NCBI RefSeq assembly: GCF_014904795.1
Contig: NZ_JACZFS010000009.1
Coordinates: 248,001 to 312,000, forward strand
DNA length: 64,000 bases
Direction: 5' to 3'
DNA from: Nisaea nitritireducens
GTDB taxonomy: Bacteria; Pseudomonadota; Alphaproteobacteria; Thalassobaculales; Thalassobaculaceae
The notes under the pieces were generated by a model. The model was not told where the DNA came from. It searched no databases and saw only the letters and a program-made list of their open reading frames with translations. Of this stretch, positions 42,740 to 52,047 are shown one piece after another. The translations under genes and the position numbers were made by a program. The first letter of the stretch is position 1, and every line of letters starts with the position of its first letter.

Positions 42740-43834
42740 ATGGCGCGTTTCACCAGTCTGAAAGTGCGCGACGTGCGCCCGGAAACATCCGACAGCGTTT
42801 CCATCGCGCTTGATATACCCGACGAACAGCGTGCCGCATTTCGGTATTCGCCGGGGCAGTATCTGACATTGCGCCATGAGATCGATGGTCAGGACGTGCG
42901 CCGGTCCTACTCGATTTGCAGTGGCCTTGATGACGGCGAGATCAGAGTGGCGGTAAAGCGGGTCGAAGGCGGTGCCTTTTCCTGCTTTGCGAATGACGGG
43001 CTGAAGCCGGGGGATATGCTCGATGTCATGCTGCCGGAGGGGCGCTTCACGGTTGAGCCGGACCCGGAGGCCGCCCGGACTTATGTGGCGTTCGCTGCCG
43101 GAAGCGGGATCACACCAGTCCTTTCGATCGCAAAATCCGTGCTGGCAGCGGAGCCGGAGAGCCGGTTTACCTTGTTCTATGGCAACAGATCGGTGCGGGA
43201 GATCATGTTCCGCGAGGCTCTGCTTGACCTTAAGAACCGCTATCCATCCCGTTTCAGTGTTCTGCATGTACTGAGCCGGGAGCCGCAGGAAGCCGCGCTG
43301 CTGAACGGGCGGATCGACAGGGAGAAATGCGAGAGCTTCTTCCGATCGATCCTGAACGTGCACGCGGTGGACCGGTTCTTCCTGTGCGGGCCGGAAGGCA
43401 TGATCGGTGATGTTCGGGCTGCGCTGGCGGCGCACGGTGTCGAGGAGGAAAAAGTGCTCTTCGAACTGTTTGCGCCTGCGGGCGATGCGGCTGCGAAAGC
43501 GGCCGCGGCCCGGCGCAGCCGCCTCGTGGATGAATCCGAAGCGGTGCGCGCGGGAGCGGACGTCGCCATCATTCTCGATGGGGTGCGTACAGAGTTTACG
43601 CTCGGTGCTGACGACGTCTCCATTCTCGACGCTGCCCTGGGGGCAAGACCGGATTTGCCCTACGCCTGCAAGGGTGGGATGTGCTGCACGTGCAGGGCAA
43701 AAGTCTTAGAAGGCCGCGTCGAGATGGATCTGAATTACACGCTTGCCAAGGAAGAGGTGGAGAGGGGCTTCGTTTTGACCTGTCAGTCCCACCCGGCAAG
43801 CGAAAAGGTGGTGCTGGACTTTGATGCCCGATAG
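42740..43834 (+). CDS. paaE: Phenylacetyl-CoA epoxidase reductase PaaE
   Basis: This is the iron-sulfur flavoprotein that feeds electrons from NADPH to the PaaA diiron site, 364 residues. It has an FAD-binding region (RRSYSICSG), an NAD(P) region (AFAAGSGITPVLSIAKSVL, then FLCGPEGMI) and a C-terminal [2Fe-2S] ferredoxin domain with CKGGMCCTC and a fourth Cys in LTCQSHP. The ATG at 42740 has AGGGAG upstream; an in-frame start at 42719 would overlap paaD. It is the last gene of the run. The downstream pathway genes (paaG, Z, J, F, H, K) are not in the window. Confidence 0.94.
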   Translation: MARFTSLKVRDVRPETSDSVSIALDIPDEQRAAFRYSPGQYLTLRHEIDGQDVRRSYSICSGLDDGEIRVAVKRVEGGAFSCFANDGLKPGDMLDVMLPEGRFTVEPDPEAARTYVAFAAGSGITPVLSIAKSVLAAEPESRFTLFYGNRSVREIMFREALLDLKNRYPSRFSVLHVLSREPQEAALLNGRIDREKCESFFRSILNVHAVDRFFLCGPEGMIGDVRAALAAHGVEEEKVLFELFAPAGDAAAKAAAARRSRLVDESEAVRAGADVAIILDGVRTEFTLGADDVSILDAALGARPDLPYACKGGMCCTCRAKVLEGRVEMDLNYTLAKEEVERGFVLTCQSHPASEKVVLDFDAR

Positions 43835-43886
43835 TCGGAGGGGGGGAGGGGTGCCGCGGCTTTGAGACCGCGACGCCCGCTAGGTC

Positions 43887-44138
43887 TTAGCGAATCCAGA
43901 ACGGTTTGCTGACCTCGTACTCGACTTCGGCCCAGCTGATGCCCATGTCGGAAAGTTCGCGCTCTCCGAGCTCCCGAAGGGACTGGCGCTGGCGCAACCG
44001 GTCCTGCCAGGTAAGCAGTGTCGTGACGATCGCAGGCACAACACCACCACGGCCACGCTTGTGCGTGAAGACCGAGCCATTGGTTCCTGCTGTCATGCAT
44101 GCGGCAGGAGCGACGTTCAGGGTTTCGTTCTTGAACAT
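43887..44138 (-). CDS. DUF1127 domain-containing small protein
   Basis: This 83-residue protein has a C-terminal DUF1127 segment (QRQSLRELGERELSDMGISWAEVEYEVSKPFW), a short Arg-rich helical motif abundant in Alphaproteobacteria. DUF1127 proteins have been linked to RNA metabolism, phosphate and stress regulation in rhizobia; here no function can be assigned. The N-terminal half is low in features and contains RGRGG. It is convergent with paaE and divergent from the LysR gene. Confidence 0.8.
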   Translation of the reverse strand: MFKNETLNVAPAACMTAGTNGSVFTHKRGRGGVVPAIVTTLLTWQDRLRQRQSLRELGERELSDMGISWAEVEYEVSKPFWIR

Positions 44139-44263
44139 GAAAGTTCTCCTTAATCAATTCGTCACACACGCTCATTCGTGTCTGTCGGTGTTTGAGAATT
44201 TGGGCTACAAATGGCCGTTCATCAAACGAGTTAATCTGCCAAATGGATTAGTTCAGCTAAATC

Positions 44264-45178
44264 ATGTTGAGCCGCTTACCCCTAAATGGCCTGCGCTGCT
44301 TTGAAGCTGCGGCACGGCATATGAGTTTCAAGCTTGCGGCCGGAGAGCTGTTCGTGACCCCGGCTGCGATCAGCCAGCAGATCAAGGCCCTGGAGGCGGA
44401 GCTCGGCTGCCCCTTGTTCCTGCGGCGCCCAAGGGCGCTGGAGCTGACCCCGGAAGGCGCACGTCTCGCCCCGGCGGTGCGGGAGGCCTTCTCCCGCTTG
44501 CTGTCAGCGGTGAACGACCTGAAGGAGCATGAGGAGGGGCGCCCGCTGACGGTCAGTGTTCTGCCGTCCTTCGCCGTTAAGTGGCTGATCCCCAGGCTGT
44601 CCAGATTCCGAATGCGTTATCCTGAAATCGATGTCCGGATCGCGGCGGAAGACCGCCGAGCGGACTTCGTGACAGACGGCGTCGATGTGGCGTTACGTCT
44701 CGGTGAGGGCAAGGAGGAGGGGGTTCATATCCAGCAGATCATGACGGAGTGTATCTATCCTGTTTGCAGCCCCGAGGTCGCAGCGCGGCCTCCGGGCCTG
44801 AAGAGCGCGGAAGACCTGAAGCATTATCCATTACTGCATGATGTGAACAGCTTCTCCGGCGAAACCTGGGTTCACTTTCTGGATCATTTCGGTATCGAAG
44901 GCGTTGATGTGCGCCGGGGCGCTTTCTTCACGCAGATGGACATGGTCTTGCAGGCAGCTATCGAAGGGCAAGGGGTCGCCCTGGCGCGCTCGCAGCTGGT
45001 GACCGAGGACTTGCGCGCGGGACGTTTGATTCGGCCGTTCGAGGTCGAGACGCCGGCGACGCTGGCCTATTATTTTGTTTGCCGCGAGGAATCCCTGAGA
45101 TCGAAAAAGGTCTCTGTTTTTCGTGACTGGATTCTGGACGAGGTCCGGCGGGATGGAGATCCCGGAGATGCGACCTGA
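44264..45178 (+). CDS. LysR-family transcriptional regulator, GcvA-like
   Basis: This LTTR of 304 residues has an N-terminal winged HTH (LNGLRCFEAAARHMSFKLAAGELFVTPAAISQQIKALEAELG) and a periplasmic-binding-like effector domain. The LPLNGLRCFEAAARH opening is typical of the GcvA branch. Its TGA overlaps the ATG of the sodium-symporter gene (TGATG), so the two are translationally coupled, and it probably controls that transporter or responds to its substrate. The 125-base upstream gap is AT-rich with no operator I can define. Confidence 0.87.
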   Translation: MLSRLPLNGLRCFEAAARHMSFKLAAGELFVTPAAISQQIKALEAELGCPLFLRRPRALELTPEGARLAPAVREAFSRLLSAVNDLKEHEEGRPLTVSVLPSFAVKWLIPRLSRFRMRYPEIDVRIAAEDRRADFVTDGVDVALRLGEGKEEGVHIQQIMTECIYPVCSPEVAARPPGLKSAEDLKHYPLLHDVNSFSGETWVHFLDHFGIEGVDVRRGAFFTQMDMVLQAAIEGQGVALARSQLVTEDLRAGRLIRPFEVETPATLAYYFVCREESLRSKKVSVFRDWILDEVRRDGDPGDAT

Positions 45179-46512
45179 TGGCGGAACGCGAACAATGGGG
45201 CACCCAGCTTGGCTTCATTCTCGCGACGATCGGATCGGCAGTCGGAATCGGGAATATCTGGCGATTCCCCTATGTCGCCGGCGAAAATGGCGGCGGTAGC
45301 TTTCTGCTGATCTACCTAGTGTGCGTCGTCCTGATCGGGCTGCCGTTGGTCATAGCGGAGCTGGCAGTAGGGCGCACGGCGCGTCTCGACACTGTTTCAG
45401 CCTTTCCCGCGCTGGCGCCGCACAGCCCCTTGCGACATGCCGGCTGGGCCGCAGCCATCGCCGGGACTGTCATTCTGAGTTTTTACTCCGTCATCGCCGG
45501 CTGGACCTTCCGTTACTTTTATTCCGCCATCAGCGGCGGGCTCTGGGAGGCGGGCGGTTCTGATTATGCCGGTTACTTCTCCGGCTTCTCGGAACGCGTC
45601 ATGGAACCAATGCTCTGGCAGACAGGCGCGGTTCTGTTTGCGGGGCTGGTGGTTGCACGCGGCATCGAGCACGGGATTGAGCGGCTTAACCGGTTGATGA
45701 TGCCAGTACTGGCGGGAATCATGATTGGCCTTGCCCTTCACGGCCTGTTCCGCCCCGACGGTGCTGCCGGGCTGACCTACATGTTTGCACTCGATCCGGC
45801 GGCTTTCTCGGATCCCGGCGTTTATGTTGCGGCTCTGGGGCAGGCCTTCTTTTCCATAGGGATCGGGATGGCCATTTTCGTCACTTATGGCAGTTACATG
45901 AGGGCCGATACGCCGGTCCTGAAGTCGGCGGTTTATATTGTGATCGGCGATAGTCTTTTTGCCGTGCTGGCCGGCGTCGCGATTTTCCCCGCGGTCTTCG
46001 CGCATGGCCTCAATCCATCATCCGGACCGGAGCTTGCTTTTGTCGTGCTGCCGGGTGTTTTCGAGGAGATCTATGGCGGGACGTTGTTGGCGCCCGCGTT
46101 CTTTTTCCTTTTGGCGGCGGCGGCACTGACATCGATGATTTCGGTTCTGGAGGTTTCGGTCGCGGTCTGCATGGATCGTTTCGGCTTGTCCCGGGCATAT
46201 GCAACCCTGTCGATGGTTGCTGTCGTTCTCGTTGTCGGATTGATTCCCGGCCTGAGTTTCAGTTTGCTGAAAGAGGTCAGGCTGGCGGGAGGGGGACTTT
46301 TCGAGGTCTTCGATTTTGTCGCGTCATCGCTTCTCCTGCCGCTTAGCGGGATTCTCGTCAGCCTCTTCGTCGGCTGGAGCCTTTACCGCCGCGATGCGGT
46401 CAGTTTTGCCGGACTGGAGGGGGCTTTAGGCGGAGTATGGATCTGGCTGCTCAGAATCGTCGTGCCGGTCATGATCTTCGTGGTTCTGATTAATACTCTT
46501 GTTGGGGAATAG
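45178..46512 (+). CDS. Sodium-dependent transporter, NSS/SNF family
   Basis: This is an inner-membrane neurotransmitter:sodium-symporter-family protein (LeuT fold) of 444 residues with about twelve helices. The helix 1 motif is unmistakable: GTQLGFILATIGSAVGIGNIWRFPYVAGENGGG. Substrates for bacterial members are usually amino acids; this one is not resolved. It overlaps the upstream LysR gene by the TGATG junction, suggesting a dedicated regulator-transporter pair. It is convergent with the PAS-domain gene eight bases downstream. Confidence 0.88.
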   Translation: MAEREQWGTQLGFILATIGSAVGIGNIWRFPYVAGENGGGSFLLIYLVCVVLIGLPLVIAELAVGRTARLDTVSAFPALAPHSPLRHAGWAAAIAGTVILSFYSVIAGWTFRYFYSAISGGLWEAGGSDYAGYFSGFSERVMEPMLWQTGAVLFAGLVVARGIEHGIERLNRLMMPVLAGIMIGLALHGLFRPDGAAGLTYMFALDPAAFSDPGVYVAALGQAFFSIGIGMAIFVTYGSYMRADTPVLKSAVYIVIGDSLFAVLAGVAIFPAVFAHGLNPSSGPELAFVVLPGVFEEIYGGTLLAPAFFFLLAAAALTSMISVLEVSVAVCMDRFGLSRAYATLSMVAVVLVVGLIPGLSFSLLKEVRLAGGGLFEVFDFVASSLLLPLSGILVSLFVGWSLYRRDAVSFAGLEGALGGVWIWLLRIVVPVMIFVVLINTLVGE

Positions 46513-46520
46513 CGGTCCCG

Positions 46521-47093
46521 TCACTCCGGGTGATATGGAATGCCGGCGCCGATATCGAAAAACTCCCGGCTTGTGATCTGCTGTACCCGGAGCTCGGGGT
46601 TTCCCGGAACGGCAGACATGCCTGACTTTGCCCGCAGGCTGCAGGAAATGATCAGCTTGCGATTGCTCCTGAGATCGGAAATAGGAAGATCGATCGTCTG
46701 TCGGGTCCAGGAATTTCCAGAGCGGGTTGTCGAGCGCAGCGTCACGGACATGCCGGCCGGTGTATCGTGCAGGATGAATAATGCCCTGGAAGCCGCTTCC
46801 CTGCGCGCCGGTTCAACCATGTCGAGGTAGTTCCAGCCGGTGATATCTTTTTCATAATCCTCAGCCACAGCGGTCCCGATCAGGCGAAGCCGAATGAGGT
46901 TTGGTGAAACGAGATCATGGATGACGATGTAGGGGAGCAGGCGCTTGATGGCACCCGGTTCAATATCCTTGCGGTCGGGGAAGTACCGGCCTTCGCGCAG
47001 GGAATCCCAGTACGAGATGAAATCTTTGCCCTCCGATGTCAGGGATGACGGCAATGTCAGGTAGCCAGCATCAAATCCCTGTACTTCAGACAT
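46521..47093 (-). CDS. PAS-domain (PAS_5 family) protein
   Basis: This 190-residue protein consists almost only of a PAS_5-type domain, common in Rhodospirillales and without an assigned output. The family pattern is visible: LREGRYFPDRKDIEPGAIKRLLPYIVIHDLVSPNLIRLRLIGTAV, then GWNYLDMVEP. No enzymatic or DNA-binding domain is attached. The ATG at 47093 has GGAAACC upstream and overlaps the end of the preceding thioredoxin-fold gene by eight bases, so they share a transcript. Confidence 0.75.
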   Translation of the reverse strand: MSEVQGFDAGYLTLPSSLTSEGKDFISYWDSLREGRYFPDRKDIEPGAIKRLLPYIVIHDLVSPNLIRLRLIGTAVAEDYEKDITGWNYLDMVEPARREAASRALFILHDTPAGMSVTLRSTTRSGNSWTRQTIDLPISDLRSNRKLIISCSLRAKSGMSAVPGNPELRVQQITSREFFDIGAGIPYHPE

Positions 47094-47643
47094 CAGGTTT
47101 CCATTTGATCGAGCAGCCCATGCTGGCGATCTGGTCTTGTGGGCCATGACCGGTCTTCGCAACCAGTTTCATGGCCTCGAACAGGTCGCGCCGGGCGCCT
47201 TCAACCGGTGAAGCCCCGCTTTCGTCCATGCGCCCCCGATATTGCAGGCCGAGCCCCGAATCGAAGCCGAAGAAGTCCGGCGTGCAGACCGCATCGTAGG
47301 CACGGGCGACCTGTTGGGTTTCGTCGATCAGATAGGGGAAGGTGAATTTATGCGTGGCGGCGAACCTGATCATGTTGTCGAAGGAGTCCGCCGGATAGGC
47401 ATCGGTATCGTTCGACATGATGGCAACCGAGGCAATGCCAAGAGGGGCCAGCTTCGCAGTGTCTCGCGCGATTTTTCCAGCGATTGCCTTCACATAAGGA
47501 CAATGGTTGCAGATAAACATGACGAGTGTGCCGTTCGGGCCGCGAAGATCCGCAAGGCTGTGTTCCGCACCGTCGATCCCTTTCAGCCGGAAGTCCGGCG
47601 CCGTCCAGCCGAAGTTGCAAATCCCGGTTGTGTGAAGGGCCAT
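47086..47643 (-). CDS. Thioredoxin-fold AhpC/TSA-family protein
   Basis: This is a thioredoxin-like protein of 185 residues of the peroxiredoxin/TlpA superfamily. After APDFRLKGIDGAEHSLADLRGPNGTLVMF comes ICNHCPYVKAI. There the usual peroxidatic site is replaced by CNHCP, a motif of a conserved redoxin subgroup of unknown substrate. The start at 47643 has GGGAGA upstream. It overlaps the PAS gene at its 3' end. No signal peptide is seen, so it is cytoplasmic. Confidence 0.8.
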   Translation of the reverse strand: MALHTTGICNFGWTAPDFRLKGIDGAEHSLADLRGPNGTLVMFICNHCPYVKAIAGKIARDTAKLAPLGIASVAIMSNDTDAYPADSFDNMIRFAATHKFTFPYLIDETQQVARAYDAVCTPDFFGFDSGLGLQYRGRMDESGASPVEGARRDLFEAMKLVAKTGHGPQDQIASMGCSIKWKPDV

Positions 47644-47815
47644 GACGTATCTCCCGCCCGTTCGCCTCGCTTCGCCGCCTGATAAGTGCACCAGAAAGAA
47701 ACGCGTCAGTCAAAGTCTGTTAACCATAAGCTACAACAGACGGGGTGCGGTACTGTGTCGGGATCTGTATCGTCATTCTGTCGGCTCGTGACCGGATGCC
47801 GGAAAGGACACATTA

Positions 47816-48160
47816 ATGACCAAGGACACTTCCGAGATCCTCGGATATCACGCCCATGTTTATTTTGATGCGGGTAGCGCGGAGGCCGCGCGTGCGCTCC
47901 GCGAGGTGATCGAGCGGCAGTTCGATATTGAGATGGGCCGGTTTCACGAAAAGCCTGTCGGCCCGCATCCCCGGTGGAGTTATCAGGTTGCTTTCAAACC
48001 GGAACAGTTCGGGGACATCATTCCCTGGCTCGCGCTTAATCGTGGAGACCTGACTGTCTTTGTCCATGCCGAAACCGGGAACGAGTTGGCAGATCACACG
48101 CAGCATGTGATCTGGCTAGGCCCATCCGACGATCTGAAGGTCAGCATGTTCGAGAAGTAA
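47816..48160 (+). CDS. DOPA 4,5-dioxygenase family protein
   Basis: This small protein of 114 residues belongs to the DOPA 4,5-dioxygenase family (aromatic-ring extradiol cleavage in fungi and plants). Histidine-rich strands expected for the metal site are present: GYHAHVYFD, GPHPRWSYQVAF, VFVHAETG and DHTQHVIWLG. Bacterial homologues are of uncertain substrate. It stands alone between divergent and convergent neighbours; 172 bases upstream hold its promoter but nothing I can define. Confidence 0.85.
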   Translation: MTKDTSEILGYHAHVYFDAGSAEAARALREVIERQFDIEMGRFHEKPVGPHPRWSYQVAFKPEQFGDIIPWLALNRGDLTVFVHAETGNELADHTQHVIWLGPSDDLKVSMFEK

Positions 48161-48170
48161 CGGCCTGCGC

Positions 48171-48752
48171 TCACGGCACCAGCCAGGTACCGGCTCCGCT
48201 CAATACGTCGAGGCGGTATCGCCGGTTGCCGGTACGCGCCAGTTGCAGGATATCGGCGGTCTCGGCTGAGAAGGTAAGTACGTCGAAATTCTCATAGCCT
48301 GACTGAGCGCTGGCTGAGTCGATGCCGTCACCGGCAGCGCTTATCGCTGATCCGGTCGGCAGGCTAGCCCGATAGTTCGGCCGGTTACTGGCTGGAAGCT
48401 CTGCCCAGATGGCTTCCAGTGTCGCTTTGTCGGCGTTTCGGCCGATTGTTCCTTTGAGCCGCAATTGTAAGCTGGCCTCGTGGTCGTAGAACACGAGCAT
48501 CGCTGCGCTGTTTGCAGCCAGTTCGGCAACTTTCTCGGCCCGGCTGTCTGTGTGCAATGCCGCTTGCCACGTCACCGGGTCGGCAGCCCGGAGCACCAGG
48601 ACGCGCCCGTTCGGGCCTCCGTCCCGTCCGACCGTCGACAGCACGGGATAGCGGAAGGCGGCCTGCGGGTTTCCGGGGGCAGCGGAGAGGAGTGCGGACG
48701 CCCGGTCGATTAGGGCCAGTGCGTCCGGGTCCTTGTCCGGCCTTCCGCTCAT
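48171..48752 (-). CDS. Pyridoxamine 5'-phosphate oxidase-like FMN-binding protein
   Basis: This is a split-barrel flavoprotein-like protein of 193 residues of the PNPOx superfamily. FRYPVLSTVGRDGGPNGRVLVLRA, TDSRAEKVAEL and LVFYDHEASLQLRLKGTI match the FMN-binding barrel. It is unlikely to be the pyridoxal-phosphate biosynthetic PdxH, because the usual PdxH C-terminal pattern is not evident. Its ATG overlaps the end of the Bcr/CflA gene (ATGA), so both are on one transcript. Confidence 0.75.
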   Translation of the reverse strand: MSGRPDKDPDALALIDRASALLSAAPGNPQAAFRYPVLSTVGRDGGPNGRVLVLRAADPVTWQAALHTDSRAEKVAELAANSAAMLVFYDHEASLQLRLKGTIGRNADKATLEAIWAELPASNRPNYRASLPTGSAISAAGDGIDSASAQSGYENFDVLTFSAETADILQLARTGNRRYRLDVLSGAGTWLVP

Positions 48753-49963
48753 TCGGCGGCGGCTTCCGGTTCCAGAGGTGCCGGTGCCTGGTTCCGGACG
48801 AGCGAGAGGCTCGCCAGCGCACAGCACGCGCCGATCATGACCGTCACCGCGAGTGCAATGAAGTCCGTATCGTTCTGGAAGTAGCTGACGGTAACGGTTG
48901 CAATGCCGCCGAACACCATCTGCATGAATCCCATGAGGCCGGAGGCGGCGCCCGCGATCAGCGGATTGACGCTGACAGCTCCGGCTATTGCATTGGGTTG
49001 GCTCATGCCGTTGCCGAACGCAATAAGGGCGAAGGGAAGGAAAATCGCGACAGCGGACAGAAACCCGAGCGTCGACAGCGCAGTCAGAACCAGCGCACCG
49101 CCCATGGAGAAGCAACAGCCAAGCAGGATCATGCGGTCAATACCGAGCCGCCGCGATATCCGTGTGGCGATGAAGTTCCCGGAAATATAGGCCAGGGAAA
49201 CGATAATGAAGAAAAAGCCATAGACCTGCGGCGGAATCTTCAGGATCTCGATTGTCACGTAGGGAGCGGAAGACAGGAAGGCGAAGAAGCAGCCGATCGA
49301 GAAAGAGGTGTTCAGCGTATAGCCGAGATAGGCGCGCGAGGTCATCAGGGCACCGTAGCTGCGGGCAAGACTGATAATGTCGAATCGCTCGGCGCGGGCA
49401 TGGTGCGTTTCATGCAGGGTCGGTACGGCATAAACAAATGCGGCTCCACCCATGGCGGCGACGACATAGAACCCTGCGTACCAGCCAAATGCGCTGTCCA
49501 GAAAGCCTCCGATGGCCGGGCCGATCATGGGGGCAACGGCCATGGCCATGGTGATGAAGGCGATTACCGGTGCGGCTTCCTCACGCTCATAGACATCACG
49601 GACGATGGCGCGACCGAGGACCATGCCGGCGCAACCGCCAAGGGCCTGGAAAATACGGCCGGTTATGAGCCACTCGATGGAGCCTGCGAAAGCACAGAGA
49701 AGGCTGGCGAGTGTGTAAATTGCAAGTCCTGCCAGCAGGGTCGGCCGGCGCCCGATCCGGTCTGAAATCGGCCCGTACAGGAGTTGGCCGACGGCGATAC
49801 CAGCGAGATACAGGGTCAAAGTGTATTGAACGGTATGATAATCGGTCCCGAAAATCGGCACGAGGCCTGGCATCGAGGGGACAAAAAGATTCAAGGCAAG
49901 CGGCCCGGTCGCGGTCGCGATAATGAGCACGAGAATTGGGGGAGCCTTGCGCTGGGCTGTCAC
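48749..49963 (-). CDS. Bcr/CflA-type MFS multidrug exporter
   Basis: This is an inner-membrane drug/proton antiporter of 404 residues with twelve predicted helices. Features of the Bcr/CflA group are LALNLFVPSMPGL in helix 1, GQLLYGPISDRIGRRPTLL in the loop between helices 2 and 3, and RIFQALGGCAGMVLGRAIVRD in motif C region. The likely start is a GTG at 49963 with AGG upstream; a start at 50038 would add a hydrophilic non-family leader. Substrate is unknown. The downstream PNPOx-like gene overlaps it. Confidence 0.82.
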   Translation of the reverse strand: MTAQRKAPPILVLIIATATGPLALNLFVPSMPGLVPIFGTDYHTVQYTLTLYLAGIAVGQLLYGPISDRIGRRPTLLAGLAIYTLASLLCAFAGSIEWLITGRIFQALGGCAGMVLGRAIVRDVYEREEAAPVIAFITMAMAVAPMIGPAIGGFLDSAFGWYAGFYVVAAMGGAAFVYAVPTLHETHHARAERFDIISLARSYGALMTSRAYLGYTLNTSFSIGCFFAFLSSAPYVTIEILKIPPQVYGFFFIIVSLAYISGNFIATRISRRLGIDRMILLGCCFSMGGALVLTALSTLGFLSAVAIFLPFALIAFGNGMSQPNAIAGAVSVNPLIAGAASGLMGFMQMVFGGIATVTVSYFQNDTDFIALAVTVMIGACCALASLSLVRNQAPAPLEPEAAAE

Positions 49964-50176
49964 TGGGTACCTGCTCTGATTTTGGTGCCGGGGAGGAAGT
50001 CTCCAATGTAGACCGGAAACCGAGCATAAATAGTGCAAATACGGCGGGTTACAATTCTCGATTTGTGCGAAAGAGCACCTGACTGTGATGTAGCCTTGGT
50101 TGACTGGGGCGGTCCAAAGACTTAATTTGGAGTTTCCAATTGGCCCGGACAGAATTTCCGGTAACTAGGGATAAGA

Positions 50177-51274
50177 ATGGTCTCTGGCGTCGAAACCAGT
50201 CTCATCGTACGGGTAAACAGCACGATATCCGCTGCTGGGTTGACCCCGCAGACCGATGAAGACAATCAGCAAAACACGATCGACAGTACAGCTGCGCCGA
50301 CGGTGACGGGGCTGACTGAGTCTTCCGTATTGGCGCCGTTCGGCCAGGGTGTGCAGGCCGACGGCAGCGAAGAAGATGCGTTTTTCGTTTCCGGTCTGAA
50401 CGGCCTGCTGGCGCCCCGGAACATTGCCGCGGTTCAGGAAGAAGACGGCAGCACAGAAGGACAGCGCACAGCGATTGAGGAGGAGGCCGATCCGGCTGCC
50501 GACGACGCCGAAGAGGCGCAGGCGCAGGAGGCTGGTTCGGAAGAGGAAGTCGATGCGAACGGTCTGACCGAAGAAGAGCAGGAGACCGTTGACGATCTCA
50601 AGGAACGCGATGCCGAGGTCAGGCGCCACGAGCAGGCTCACAAGGCCGCCGGCGGTCAGTATGCCGGATCGATATCCTACACGTATCAGGCCGGGCCGGA
50701 CGGGCGCCGGTACGCGGTTGGCGGTGAAGTGCCGATTGAGACCAGTCCCGTTGCTGGTGATCCGGACGCCACGATCAGGAAGCTGCAACAGGTCCGTAAT
50801 GCGGCGCTCGCTCCGGCGGAGCCATCAGCGGCGGATCAGGCCATTGCAGCCCAGGCGAGCCAGGGAATTCAGCAAGCCAGGGCGGAAAAGGCTCAGGAAG
50901 TGACTGAAGCTCTCGAAGAGCTCAATGGCGGCGGAGAGCAGGGTGACGAAGCTGGGAGCGCTGCCGATTCGACTTCGTTGCCCGGAGCATCCAGTCCCGA
51001 GGCTGCACCCGGTGCGGCCGGACAGAGCAGTACGGAAGCCTCTGGGATAAGCGGTAGTCCATTTGCCCCTGAGCGAGTGTCGCCATTCGCCGGGGCGGAC
51101 CCGATAGATGACAGCGGGGCATTCTCGGTCACTTCCGGAAGCGCTTTTGGTGTATCGGAAACGGGTCAGGACGGTGATCGTGAGAACGGCTCTTCATTCT
51201 TTGAGCGTGAAGGCCTCTCGCCGTTTGACTTCTCACCTGTGCCGACGACGTCAAGGCTTGATATTTCAATATAA
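50177..51274 (+). CDS. SprA-type putative metalloprotease (CJM1_0395 family)
   Basis: This 365-residue protein has an acidic, low-complexity first third, then a conserved core VRRHEQAHKAAGGQYAG containing an HExxH metal motif at residues 151-155. GSISYTYQAGPDGRRYAVGGEVPIE and the C-terminal repeat-poor region follow. This is the SprA-related family of putative metalloproteases. The tail is Ser/Gly/Pro-rich with no membrane helix or signal peptide. AGGGA precedes the ATG. Function is unknown; protease activity is predicted from the motif only. Confidence 0.75.
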   Translation: MVSGVETSLIVRVNSTISAAGLTPQTDEDNQQNTIDSTAAPTVTGLTESSVLAPFGQGVQADGSEEDAFFVSGLNGLLAPRNIAAVQEEDGSTEGQRTAIEEEADPAADDAEEAQAQEAGSEEEVDANGLTEEEQETVDDLKERDAEVRRHEQAHKAAGGQYAGSISYTYQAGPDGRRYAVGGEVPIETSPVAGDPDATIRKLQQVRNAALAPAEPSAADQAIAAQASQGIQQARAEKAQEVTEALEELNGGGEQGDEAGSAADSTSLPGASSPEAAPGAAGQSSTEASGISGSPFAPERVSPFAGADPIDDSGAFSVTSGSAFGVSETGQDGDRENGSSFFEREGLSPFDFSPVPTTSRLDISI

Positions 51275-51282
51275 TCAATAAT

Positions 51283-52047
51283 TTATTCGTCTTTATTCAA
51301 GCAATCCTTGAAGCTTTGTTCGGATTGATCCGGCCTTTCGCTACAACTGACGAAGCGGCTGCGGCAGGTTCCGTAATCGGTGTCGCTGCCGACGAATCTG
51401 AGTTCCTCGCAAAAATCGAGATAATGGCGGGCGACTGTTTCGAACGTCTCGCTACGGCGCGTCTGGGCGACTTCTGGCCCTCGGTTTAGCGGAGCGAGGT
51501 TAAGCATCTGGGCAATGGCTTCGTTCGCACGCTTCAGGGGAATCTCTGCCTGTTCCATCTCGCCGGTCGAGGTCCAATAACGGACATGCAGCGTTTCGCC
51601 GAGCATGAAATTACGCAAAGGCGGAGGGACTTGGCCCCGTTTCAAGGCGCCCCATAGAATGAACTGAACGCCTTTTTCAGTGATTTCGTAAAGCGTTGGC
51701 TTGAAGCCGACTTCCAGCTCTTTCAGGGCTTCAAGATTGACCGGATCGTTCCCGTCTATCCAGTAGGTCGGAAGCCGCTTCCGGCTGATCGTCTTCTCGA
51801 CATGCCGCGGCATGCGGAATTCAGCCCAGAGCGAGTTGTCGTCCCGTTTCATGAAGTGGAAGCGATAACCGCGGCGCGACAGGATACGGGCTTCGAGAAT
51901 GGGAGCCTTGGTGATCGGGTCCGTCAGCACCTCGATGTACCACTGGATGGTCTGGGCCCGGGCCGGTGTAGCTGCGACGAGAAGCGATACCAGCAACGCA
52001 AGCAGAAGGCCGGAGTGCCAGCCAGTACGGAAGAGCCATTTGTCCAT
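51283..52047 (-). CDS. Secreted protein of unknown function
   Basis: I do not recognise a named family. The protein has 254 residues with a clear signal peptide (GLLLALLVSLLVAATPARA) and a mature domain containing YIEVLTDPITKAPILEARI and a C-terminal cysteine cluster (DFCEELR, TCRSRFVSC, KDCLNKDE) that may form disulfides. It is probably periplasmic. It is convergent with the SprA-like gene and divergent from the flagellar-rod-like gene. Length and signal peptide are good evidence that it is real. Confidence 0.65.
   Translation of the reverse strand: MDKWLFRTGWHSGLLLALLVSLLVAATPARAQTIQWYIEVLTDPITKAPILEARILSRRGYRFHFMKRDDNSLWAEFRMPRHVEKTISRKRLPTYWIDGNDPVNLEALKELEVGFKPTLYEITEKGVQFILWGALKRGQVPPPLRNFMLGETLHVRYWTSTGEMEQAEIPLKRANEAIAQMLNLAPLNRGPEVAQTRRSETFETVARHYLDFCEELRFVGSDTDYGTCRSRFVSCSERPDQSEQSFKDCLNKDE

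Noticed and set aside
48512-49765. Plus-strand open frame of 417 codons across the PNPOx-like and Bcr/CflA genes
   Set aside because: It spans two well-supported minus-strand genes and shows no domain.
51259-51275. TTGATATTTCAA-like dyad at the end of the SprA-type gene
   Set aside because: It has a four-base spacer where FNR/FixK sites need six between TTGA and TCAA, and it sits at a gene end with no promoter context.
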